Shown here: positions 16,098 through 21,629 of the stretch, one piece after another
Numbering within the stretch: position 1 is the stretch's first letter
Layout: each line of letters opens with the position of its first letter
Source: an uncultured Flavihumibacter sp.
GTDB lineage: Bacteria > Bacteroidota > Bacteroidia > Chitinophagales > Chitinophagaceae
Assembly: GCA_946482545.1 (NCBI GenBank)
Contig: CAMLRX010000082.1
Location: forward strand, 1-21,629
Reading direction: 5' to 3'
DNA length: 21,629 nucleotides
Program-made: the position numbers and the translations under genes
The notes under the pieces: generated by a model
What the model saw: only the letters and a program-made list of their open reading frames with translations
Told to the model about the DNA's origin: nothing
Database searches by the model: none

Positions 16098-17051
16098 ATG
16101 CGATCAAAGTATTTTTTAAAACATTGGGATATCTTCCTGATGGTCTTCACAGGGATAATGATCATAATCGGCATTCTTCCCAGGCGAACACGCTACTTTG
16201 TTCCGGAGGAAGAAGCTACAGCCATACTTGGATTAAATTCCGAAGAAGAAAAATGGCGGGTGTCCGATTCTTTACTCACCTATAATGGTTTTAAACTTAT
16301 CCAGCTAGACATCAGGGGCCGGGAACAGGTAAAAAAACGACAGGATGAGGGGAATATCGTGCGCGGCAAGTATTTAGGTGTATGGGGCGTGGCCATGGGT
16401 TCCGCTTCTTCAGATATGTTTACACAAAATGAGCAGGAAAAAAGATATTATTTAACGCTGAACGATTTTGCGCTAAAGCATGATATCAGTCGTTTCGCAG
16501 TAGTAAATGGCGTACGTCAGCTTCGGTATGTCAATGAAATTCCGCGTGAGGATCATGTGGTGGAATATGGGAAACCCGTTGTGGTAAATGTGCCTTATAT
16601 TTTTTCAACTGAAACAAATAGGGGCGGTTCTTTTGCAGAGAAGAAGAACGGCCGTGTTCTGATTGAAATCAGCAAGAGATCGCACGAGGTGCTTGGTGTA
16701 GTGATGTGGGGAGGCTTTCTGCTGCTCATTATTTATAGCTATTTGATTTTTGCTCTTCCTTTAAAAATAATCATCCGTATCTCTCAGGGAAAAGCGTTTT
16801 CAGAAAAGAATGTGCGGGCGCTTCATATCATTGCCGTAGCCTTACTTGCGATGTCCTGGGTTGGTATTGTGTTGCGTTTTATCCTGCAATTCATTTTTCG
16901 GAATACGTTAACCGATGAGGTTTTCGTGCCTGTTCGCGCCTTGTTGCAGGAGTCTCTTGCTTCAATGGTGGTTGCGATAGCCGTATTGGCTACAGCGAAA
17001 GCTTTCAGAAAAGGGCTTTCTTTGCAGAAAGAACAGGAGTTCACCATTTGA
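16098..17051 (+). CDS. DUF2975 family membrane protein
   Basis: This is a 317-residue inner-membrane protein with about four helices: 10-28 (WDIFLMVFTGIMIIIGILP), about 200-222 (VVMWGGFLLLIIYSYLIFAL), about 237-262 (IIAVALLAMSWVGIVLRFIL) and about 285-303 (ASMVVAIAVLATAKAF). A large extracytoplasmic domain of about 170 residues sits between the first and second. The three C-terminal helices plus an XRE gene 10 bp downstream match the usual DUF2975-XRE gene pair. Shorter DUF2975 proteins lack the large N-terminal domain, so this is a long variant. The function of the family is unknown to me; a membrane partner that modulates the XRE regulator is a reasonable but untested reading. It has no obvious link to the glycan genes upstream. 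Confidence 0.75.
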   Translation: MRSKYFLKHWDIFLMVFTGIMIIIGILPRRTRYFVPEEEATAILGLNSEEEKWRVSDSLLTYNGFKLIQLDIRGREQVKKRQDEGNIVRGKYLGVWGVAMGSASSDMFTQNEQEKRYYLTLNDFALKHDISRFAVVNGVRQLRYVNEIPREDHVVEYGKPVVVNVPYIFSTETNRGGSFAEKKNGRVLIEISKRSHEVLGVVMWGGFLLLIIYSYLIFALPLKIIIRISQGKAFSEKNVRALHIIAVALLAMSWVGIVLRFILQFIFRNTLTDEVFVPVRALLQESLASMVVAIAVLATAKAFRKGLSLQKEQEFTI

Positions 17052-17061
17052 AGCCGATAAT

Positions 17062-17292
17062 ATGCCGATAGTAGTAAACCTGGATGTGATGCTGGCCAAA
17101 AGAAAGATGTCCCTCACTGAACTCAGTGAGCGGGTGGGGATTACTTTGGCTAACCTGAGCATCTTAAAAAGTGGCAAGGCGAAGGCGATCCGTTTCTCAA
17201 CCCTGGAAGAGGTATGCAAGGTGTTGGAATGCCAGCCCGGTGATATCCTGGAATATATGGATGAAGCGGCTTACAGGAAGTTGATGCGCTAG
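17062..17292 (+). CDS. Small XRE/Cro-C1-type transcriptional regulator
   Basis: This 76-residue protein is nearly all one helix-turn-helix domain (residues about 10-65): VMLAKRKMSLTELSERVGIT, then ANLSILKSGKAKAIRFSTLE and a closing LECQPGDILEYM. That is the YozG-like layout that accompanies DUF2975 proteins. It begins 10 bp after the DUF2975 stop and is certainly in the same operon. The inverted repeat at 16048-16064 over their promoter is a candidate autoregulatory site. Its TAG stop (17290-17292) overlaps the TAG stop of the opposite-strand gene through a CTAG palindrome. Confidence 0.92.
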   Translation: MPIVVNLDVMLAKRKMSLTELSERVGITLANLSILKSGKAKAIRFSTLEEVCKVLECQPGDILEYMDEAAYRKLMR

Positions 17293-18053
17293 CCGGTTCC
17301 TTTTTCCGTAAGGTATCTCCAATACCGTTTGGGCATGTGGCGGATATGCAATTGCATATTTTTCCGCGATGGAATGTTCACGCTGGTGAAATAACGTTTC
17401 CACAATTGCTGAAAAGCGGCTTCCGTTTCATGAATGATATGTGAGATATCTTTTCCGTTCGCGGTTTCCTCGTTGAAATCAAGGGTTACATTGGTGGTGT
17501 GTTGCAGGTCGTAATAAATGCCGTATTTTCTTTTTTCATCGTAAATCAGCCAGCGCTGATCGGCATACCTGTTGCTGAAATGCGGTGCGATTAATGGCAG
17601 TACGTTGAAGTCTGGCGCTATGATGGCGTAATACAGTTCATCACTGGTGAGCTGGAACCGCACAAATGCTTCCAAACGGTGCTTCTCGCGCTCCACTTTT
17701 TTAACGGTCTGCGTTACTTTTAATACGTGCGGGTTGCCAATATTTCTTTCGGCGCCCTTCCTGCCGGAAAGTACATACCGGATAAACGAAAGCACAAGGT
17801 TTTCCATATAAGGTATTTCAGCCAGATAAGTGAGGTGTACCGATCGTGCCGTTTGTGGGGAGATGGCCTCCAGTTTTTTCCAGACCCGCTTTGCTTTTTC
17901 CCGGTCGGAAACGGCGTTGTGCCGCTGCCCGAAAATGGCGGCGTTGAAGGTGGGGGCGGGGTGAATACTTGCTTCAGTAAACTTGTATTCATAGATTTCG
18001 AAGACGGCGGTGAGCAGTCCTTCAAAGCTGCCGTCGTACACCACCTGCGTCAT
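17289..18053 (-). CDS. TIGR03915/DUF4130 family putative DNA metabolism protein
   Basis: This 254-residue cytoplasmic protein begins VVYDGSFEGLLTAVFEIYEY, the typical N-terminus of the TIGR03915 (DUF4130) family. Other landmarks are LTYLAEIPYMENLVLSFIRY, NPHVLKVTQTVKKVEREKHR, LEAFVRFQ, YYAIIAPDFNVLPLIAPHFS and the ending KRYWRYLTEKGTG. It is encoded 1 bp after the radical-SAM partner, so the two are translationally linked. In other bacteria this family co-occurs with TIGR03916 radical-SAM proteins and is sometimes joined to a uracil-DNA-glycosylase-like domain; no such extension is present here. The pair is annotated as putative DNA modification or repair, but to my knowledge the reaction is not established. 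No catalytic motif can be pointed out by eye. Confidence 0.88.
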   Translation of the reverse strand: MTQVVYDGSFEGLLTAVFEIYEYKFTEASIHPAPTFNAAIFGQRHNAVSDREKAKRVWKKLEAISPQTARSVHLTYLAEIPYMENLVLSFIRYVLSGRKGAERNIGNPHVLKVTQTVKKVEREKHRLEAFVRFQLTSDELYYAIIAPDFNVLPLIAPHFSNRYADQRWLIYDEKRKYGIYYDLQHTTNVTLDFNEETANGKDISHIIHETEAAFQQLWKRYFTSVNIPSRKNMQLHIRHMPKRYWRYLTEKGTG

Positions 18054-18054
18054 A

Positions 18055-19305
18055 TCAGAATAGTTTTAACTGCGGTGAAAAATTCGGAGCATATTTCGAT
18101 TGTTGCAGGGAGATGATCTGTTGCCGGATTTGGAGGTCGGAAAGGTCTTTCCGGAAGGATGGATCTTCGGCAATGAAATAGCGCGCTCTTTCCACGGCTA
18201 CGCCTATTTTCCGGAGCAGGTCCAGACTTATTTTCCCGAAGCGCCTTGCTGCCACGATTTTATGGGCGCTTTGGATCCCGATGCCCGGGACGCGGATGAT
18301 CTGCTCAAGGTCGGCAGTTTGAAGGTGCACCGGAAACAGGTGCATATTCCGGAGCGCCCAACTTAGTTTGGGGTCTATCTCCATATCCAGCAGCGGGTGT
18401 TCCGGTGGTACAAGTTCCTGCGCGTTGAAACCGTAGAACCGCAGCAGCCAGTCGGCCTGGTACAGCCTGTTCTCACGCAGCATGGGTACCGGGGTGCCGG
18501 GGGCGGGGAGTCTGTTGTCGGTACTCACGGGTACATAGCCGGAATAATACACCCTTTTTAAGGAGTAGGAGCGGTAGAAATGCGCCGCGATGTGCAGGAT
18601 TTGCCGGTCGGTCTCCGGACTGGCACCTATTACCATCTGTGTACTTTGTCCGGCTGGTGCGAAAGCCGGAGTATGCCTGAACCTTTGTTTTTCCTCCTTC
18701 TGGCGTACAATCTCCTTACTGAGGTATTGCATCGGCGTAAGCACATCTTCCTGGTTTTTATCGGGTGCCAGCAACTTAAGACTTTCCTTCGTAGGCATTT
18801 CCACGTTCACACTTAGCCTGTCGGCGTACAGTCCGGCTGCTTTCATCAGTTCTTCACTTGCACCAGGTATGGCTTTCAGGTGGATGTACCCGTTGAAACG
18901 GTGCTCCGTCCTTAGTTTGCGGGCGATCAGTACCAGCCGTTCCATGGTGTAATCTGCGTTCTTAAAAATCCCTGAACTCAGGAACAGGCCTTCAATATAA
19001 TTCCGGCGGTAAAATCCGATGGTGAGCTCTACCACCTCGTCTACCGTAAACGCGGCTCTTTTTACATCATTGCTTTTCCGGCTCACACAATAGGCGCAAT
19101 CGAAAATACAGTGGTTGGTCAATAGTATTTTCAGCAGCGAAACACAACGGCCATCTTCTGTGTAAGCATGACAAATACCCATCCCGGTGGTGTTGCCAAT
19201 GCTCTTTCCCGCGTTGCTGCGCTTGCTGCCGCTCGAAGAACAGGATACATCATATTTGGCCGCATCCGCCAATATTTCCAGTTTCTCAAGTGTTCTTTCC
19301 CTCAT
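18055..19305 (-). CDS. TIGR03916 family radical-SAM putative DNA modification/repair protein
   Basis: This is a 416-residue cytoplasmic enzyme. The radical-SAM cluster motif is Cys66-x3-Cys70-x2-Cys73 in NHCIFDCAYC. It is preceded by ICHAYTEDGRC with Cys45 and Cys54, a family-specific stretch that might bind a second metal centre. The TIM-barrel part includes GLFLSSGIFKNADYTMERLV, HLKAIPGAS, RLSVNVEMP and TQMVIGASPETDRQIL. Residues 332-378 form a helix-hairpin-helix DNA-binding element (LEQIIRVPGIGIQSAHKIVA to LLRKIGVAVERARYFI). This joins radical chemistry to nucleic-acid binding, hence the DNA modification/repair label; substrate and product are unknown. It is the upstream gene of the TIGR03915 pair. 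The ATG at 19305 sits only 5 nt beyond a perfect -7 box, so the mRNA may be nearly leaderless. Confidence 0.92.
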   Translation of the reverse strand: MRERTLEKLEILADAAKYDVSCSSSGSKRSNAGKSIGNTTGMGICHAYTEDGRCVSLLKILLTNHCIFDCAYCVSRKSNDVKRAAFTVDEVVELTIGFYRRNYIEGLFLSSGIFKNADYTMERLVLIARKLRTEHRFNGYIHLKAIPGASEELMKAAGLYADRLSVNVEMPTKESLKLLAPDKNQEDVLTPMQYLSKEIVRQKEEKQRFRHTPAFAPAGQSTQMVIGASPETDRQILHIAAHFYRSYSLKRVYYSGYVPVSTDNRLPAPGTPVPMLRENRLYQADWLLRFYGFNAQELVPPEHPLLDMEIDPKLSWALRNMHLFPVHLQTADLEQIIRVPGIGIQSAHKIVAARRFGKISLDLLRKIGVAVERARYFIAEDPSFRKDLSDLQIRQQIISLQQSKYAPNFSPQLKLF

Positions 19306-19310
19306 GATTT

Positions 19311-19318
19311 CAAAGCTA
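19311..19318 (-). promoter_or_regulatory. Candidate -7 box of the radical-SAM operon
   Basis: Minus-strand TAGCTTTG matches TAnnTTTG perfectly. It ends 5 nt before the ATG at 19305, which would put the transcript start at or next to the start codon. No clear -33 TTTG is seen about 19 nt upstream, only AT-rich sequence. Confidence 0.4.
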
Positions 19319-19350
19319 AGGAATAAATTTTAAATTGCTAAAAAATTTAG

Positions 19351-19358
19351 TAATTTTG
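19351..19358 (+). promoter_or_regulatory. Candidate -7 box of the second VOC gene
   Basis: TAATTTTG matches TAnnTTTG perfectly and predicts a transcript start near 19364. That lies downstream of a possible TTG start at 19335 and about 45 nt upstream of the ATG at 19410, supporting the shorter protein. Confidence 0.5.
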
Positions 19359-19409
19359 TTTTGTTGCGGAATTATTTCTGCAAGAATTTCATGGTTAAAA
19401 ACAAACGTT

Positions 19410-19784
19410 ATGAAGATTCCAGCCCAGTATTTACCTGTAATGCCTTACATCATTCTTCAGGATGCACAGGCTTTTGCGCGGTTTATGGTTCATGTATTTA
19501 AAGCGGAGGAGCAACTCATAGTGCCCGGTGAACAGGGGGTCATGCATGGAGAATTGAAGGTAGGAGATGCCGTGATCATGTTCGCGAACGCCACAGAATT
19601 GTGGAAGCCGTTTCCAGCCTCAGTTTTTATTTATGTGGAAGCCGTGGAAGGTATTTTCGAAAGGGCATTTGCAGAAGGTTGTAAGCAATTGCAGGAGCTG
19701 GCTCAACGTGAATATGGTTATGGTGGTGGGTTTGAGGATCCGTTCGGGAACCAGTGGTGGGTAAACAGCTATACGGGAGCATAA
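19410..19784 (+). CDS. VOC/PhnB-like (glyoxalase fold) protein
   Basis: This 124-residue VOC protein shows PVMPYIILQDAQAFARFMVH, VFKAEEQ, VMHGELKVGDAVIMFANAT, SVFIYVEAVEGIFERAFAEG and the family-typical end GGGFEDPFGNQWWVNSY. The ATG at 19410 is chosen over an upstream TTG (19335) because the upstream 25 residues are unlike the family and lie across the predicted promoter. It is a different paralogue from the protein at 12893-13309. Members are commonly labelled glyoxalase or bleomycin-resistance-like, and the substrate cannot be told. It is divergent from the radical-SAM operon with a shared 104-bp control region. No terminator is seen after it. Confidence 0.88.
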   Translation: MKIPAQYLPVMPYIILQDAQAFARFMVHVFKAEEQLIVPGEQGVMHGELKVGDAVIMFANATELWKPFPASVFIYVEAVEGIFERAFAEGCKQLQELAQREYGYGGGFEDPFGNQWWVNSYTGA

Positions 19785-20159
19785 AAAGTGGGGACAATAT
19801 TTATTTAAGAGTGCTGTGCATTGATTTTTTCTGAAGTGCTTGTAAATGCTCAATGCGATTTACCTTGAAATATGCATCACATCGAATGTTATTTTTCTAC
19901 CTGATGTGGGAGAAGGTTTGATTTGGATATTATCTGTTTTAGTTGAGATGCGATACTATTTTCTTTTTGAAAGGAATGGTTCGGATGCCATGAAAGGGGC
20001 AATTGATAAAGTAGTTAACGAATGGACTAGAGATGCTGAAATTAATGAATGAGAAGTGCGAATGTTATTTTCTGGCAGATGTTTTTAGAGTGAATGTTTG
20101 ATTGTGTGAAGATGGGGGTGTCAGCGTCCCCTCGCACATGATCGCGGTCCCGAAGGGGA
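19785..20159. other. Gene-poor AT-rich stretch beside the transposase relic
   Basis: There is no convincing gene. A 68-codon reading (19846-20052, plus strand) has no recognisable motif and no clear promoter, and is probably chance. The stretch holds a degenerate direct repeat (see 19883 and 20059). At its right end is a GC-rich patch with imperfect complementary arms CCCCTCG/CGAAGGGG (about 20128-20158), which may be the remains of a mobile-element end. Confidence 0.4.
19883..20073. repeat. Pair of short degenerate direct repeats
   Basis: CGAATGTTATTTT begins at 19883 and again at 20059. After one T insertion or deletion both continue into CTGATGT/CAGATGT, and further on into GTTTGATT. The units are about 176 bp apart and run to roughly 45 bp with several mismatches. 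They may be a decayed duplication; chance cannot be excluded in AT-rich DNA. Confidence 0.3.
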
Positions 20160-20524
20160 AAACAGGTATGCGTTGAAGAATTCCCTGCGTACGCTGCCGT
20201 TCTTTCTTTCAATGTATCCGTTTTGCATTGGCTTGCCTGGTTGTATGAACTGTAAGGTAATTTGCTTGCTGTTGCACCATTCCTCCAATCAGCGGGAAGA
20301 TGAACCGTGGCCCGTTGTGCACCTATGTATTGGCCGGCTTTCCTATTTGGTTCAGCAACTGCTCCAACACCCTGATGACGCTTAGCGTTGGAAGTGAAGT
20401 ATTTGCTTCAATGCAAAGGGGTTTCTGGTAAAATCATTCTGGACATTGAGCTAACGGAATCTTCTGCTATCCACCAGGCAGTCGCTCATGAAGTCGATAC
20501 GCCATACCTGATTCGCAGCCGTTG
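20160..20524 (-). pseudogene. IS3-family transposase (orfB, DDE core) relic
   Basis: The minus strand, read across three frames, gives a broken IS3-type integrase core. From 20522: TAANQVWRIDFMSDCLVDSR, with the first catalytic Asp at 20495-20493. Then RFR, a TAG stop (20453-20451), and LNVQNDFTR. After a frame change: IEANTSLPTLSVIRVLEQLL and NQIGKPANT, a second TAG (20325-20323), and VHNGP. In VHNGP the second catalytic Asp (VDNGP) has become His (20319-20317). After another frame change: ITLQFIQPGKPMQNGYIER with the catalytic Glu at 20210-20208, then KNGSVRREFFNAYLF. Two stops, two frameshifts and a lost active-site Asp make it inactive. The N-terminal part, orfA and the C-terminal tail are missing, and no terminal inverted repeats or target duplication could be identified. 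Confidence 0.88.
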
Positions 20525-20579
20525 TTAAATGGTGTTCATCATGCCTGTTTAAAATAATTTTTCAAATAAATAAAATCAC

Positions 20580-20587
20580 TACATTTG
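20580..20587 (+). promoter_or_regulatory. Candidate -7 box of the MarR gene
   Basis: TACATTTG matches TAnnTTTG perfectly, predicts a start near 20593, and leaves a leader of about 14 nt before the ATG at 20607. A weak -33 candidate, TTTTC, lies near 20559-20563. Confidence 0.55.
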
Positions 20588-20601
20588 TATAAGTACTTAT
20601 A
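20588..20601. promoter_or_regulatory. Perfect 14-bp palindrome, candidate MarR operator
   Basis: TATAAGTACTTATA is its own reverse complement. With one mismatched pair the symmetry extends to 20 bp (20585-20604). It begins on the base after the -7 box and covers the predicted transcript start, where a bound MarR dimer would block initiation. Site length and symmetry fit MarR-family operators; binding is inference. Confidence 0.55.
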
Positions 20602-20606
20602 TAATT

Positions 20607-21089
20607 ATGTTGTATCAGCAATTAGGATTTCTTGCCTTCGGAAGCCGGCTGCGCCGGTTGAGTGAAGGATTTCTTTCAGAAATAAACGCCACTTACCGGG
20701 CGATGAATATTCCTTTTGATGCGTCGTGGTTTCCCGTGTTTTACCTGCTCGACCAGCAGGGACAGGTTTCAATCCGGGATATTTCCGATAAAGCTGGTGT
20801 TTCTCATTCCGCTGTAAGTCAGTTGGTGTCGCTGCTGCAGGATAAAGGGCTGGTGGAAAGCGTGGTGTCTGAAGTGGATGCCCGCAAAAAGGTACTTTCC
20901 TTTACTGCAGAAGGGAAAAAACTGCTGAAGCGGGTGAAGCCGGTATGGGCAGCATTAGAGGCATCTTTAGAGGATTTATCTCAGGAAAACGCTGCGCTGA
21001 AACAACTGTTAAAAACAGTGCTTCAATTGGAAAAAGCGTTGGAAACACGGCCGCTTTCTGCCAGGATCATTCAACAAATTCAATCATAA
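20607..21089 (+). CDS. MarR-family transcriptional regulator
   Basis: This is a 160-residue winged-helix protein. The helix-turn-helix is at about 55-82 (SIRDISDKAGVSHSAVSQLV, then SLLQDKGLVES), followed by the wing at 83-101 (VVSEVDARKKVLSFTAEGKK). N- and C-terminal helices form the usual MarR dimer interface. It lies 54 bp upstream of hutH on the same strand, so it may be co-transcribed with it. Its own promoter carries a palindrome directly after the -7 box, so autorepression is likely. A role in regulating histidine use is suggested only by position. The inducing ligand is unknown. Confidence 0.9.
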   Translation: MLYQQLGFLAFGSRLRRLSEGFLSEINATYRAMNIPFDASWFPVFYLLDQQGQVSIRDISDKAGVSHSAVSQLVSLLQDKGLVESVVSEVDARKKVLSFTAEGKKLLKRVKPVWAALEASLEDLSQENAALKQLLKTVLQLEKALETRPLSARIIQQIQS

Positions 21090-21143
21090 CAACCGCTGCG
21101 CTACTTTCAACCCGGAAGAGAGCAGCGCTACATTGCCACATAT

Positions 21144-21629
21144 ATGGAAAACATATTTTTATACGGAACGGAGCACCTCACGGTGGAAAAAGCCATCGCT
21201 ATTTCCAATGGTACATTAAAAGGAATTATTGCGCCGCAGGCGCGGGAAGCGATTCTCAAAAGTCAGCAGGATGTGCAGGATATTGTTGCTTCTGGTAAAA
21301 CAGTGTATGGCGTGAATACTGGTTTTGGTATCCTGGCCGACACGCCCATTTCGGAAGAAGATACGCGCACTTTACAATACAAGATATTGCAAAGTCATTC
21401 CGTAGGGGTGGGGCAGCCGGTTCCTGTGCAGATTGCCCGGCTCATGCTCATTACAAAAGTGCATGCGCTGGCGAAGGGTGTTTCCGGTGTGCAATTAACT
21501 ACATTGGAAAGATTGTGCGCGCACATCGATGGAGACGTTACGCCTGTAGTGCCAGAACAGGGTTCTGTAGGCGCCTCCGGGGACCTTGCGCCGCTCGCGC
21601 ATCTTTGTTTGCCTTTGATAGGATTAGGG
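21144..21629 (+). CDS. hutH: Histidine ammonia-lyase, 3' end cut by window edge
   Basis: The frame opens at an ATG at 21144 and runs 162 codons to the right edge; the rest of the roughly 500-residue enzyme is outside. The reading MENIFLYGTEHLTVEKAIAI, TVYGVNTGFGILAD, LQSHSVGVGQPVP and GSVGASGDLAPLAH is characteristic of the aromatic ammonia-lyase family. Ala144-Ser145-Gly146 would cyclise to the MIO electrophile, and Tyr in VYGVNTGFG is the usual active-site residue. HutH deaminates L-histidine to urocanate, the first step of histidine catabolism. A tyrosine or phenylalanine lyase cannot be ruled out because the selectivity-determining residues are not fully covered, but HutH is the usual member in Bacteroidota. 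Confidence 0.9.
   Translation, partial: MENIFLYGTEHLTVEKAIAISNGTLKGIIAPQAREAILKSQQDVQDIVASGKTVYGVNTGFGILADTPISEEDTRTLQYKILQSHSVGVGQPVPVQIARLMLITKVHALAKGVSGVQLTTLERLCAHIDGDVTPVVPEQGSVGASGDLAPLAHLCLPLIGLG

Noticed and set aside
19335..19409. Longer start (TTG at 19335) for the second VOC protein.
   Set aside because: The added residues are unlike the family and cover a perfect -7 box at 19351-19358.
19846..20052. 68-residue reading on the plus strand as a small gene.
   Set aside because: It has no recognisable domain and no promoter or leader signal, and it lies in a degenerate repeat region beside a transposase relic.
20128..20158. CCCCTCG/CGAAGGGG arms as a terminator for the second VOC gene.
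   Set aside because: The stem is imperfect with a long loop, no T-tract follows, and it is about 345 bp beyond the stop codon.

Overview
The window looks like chromosomal DNA from a Bacteroidota bacterium, most likely Chitinophagaceae or a close relative. The evidence is a SusC/SusD outer-membrane pair with DUF5000- and DUF4998-type lipoproteins, a 1369-residue hybrid two-component system (HTCS), Bacteroidota -7 boxes (TAnnTTTG) before several genes, few Shine-Dalgarno sequences, and lipoproteins with Cys near residue 21. The genus is an inference.

Positions 1-13309 (all minus strand) hold a glycan-uptake locus (PUL). In transcription order: a VOC/PhnB-like protein, the HTCS regulator, a lipoprotein with two FN3-like domains and a zinc-metallopeptidase-like domain, SusC, SusD, a DUF4959/DUF5126/DUF5000-type lipoprotein, and a DUF4998-type lipoprotein cut by the left edge. 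The promoters of the peptidase-like gene and of susC share a 42-bp element (33 of 42 positions identical, no gaps) with two G/C-runs 21 bp apart. Each copy is followed, after exactly 17 bp, by an identical 9-bp box (GCATTTTGC). This is the strongest candidate for the HTCS operator and ties the peptidase-like lipoprotein to the SusCD regulon.

Positions 13550-16027 (plus strand) hold a GH88 unsaturated glucuronyl hydrolase and a DUF2264 protein with a Tat-like signal, probably one operon acting on uronic-acid-containing oligosaccharides. Positions 16098-17292 hold a DUF2975 membrane protein and a small XRE regulator, with an inverted repeat over their promoter. Positions 17289-19305 (minus) hold the paired TIGR03915/DUF4130 and TIGR03916 radical-SAM 'DNA modification/repair' genes, whose chemistry is to my knowledge unresolved. 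They meet the XRE gene at a shared CTAG. A second VOC protein (19410-19784, plus) is divergent from them.

Positions 19785-20606 are gene-poor. They contain a frameshifted IS3-family transposase relic on the minus strand. After it come a MarR regulator, with a perfect 14-bp palindrome directly after its -7 box, and the start of hutH (histidine ammonia-lyase), which runs off the right edge.

I saw no tRNA, rRNA, CRISPR array or convincing intrinsic terminator. All family assignments rest on reading motifs by eye, without database searches.
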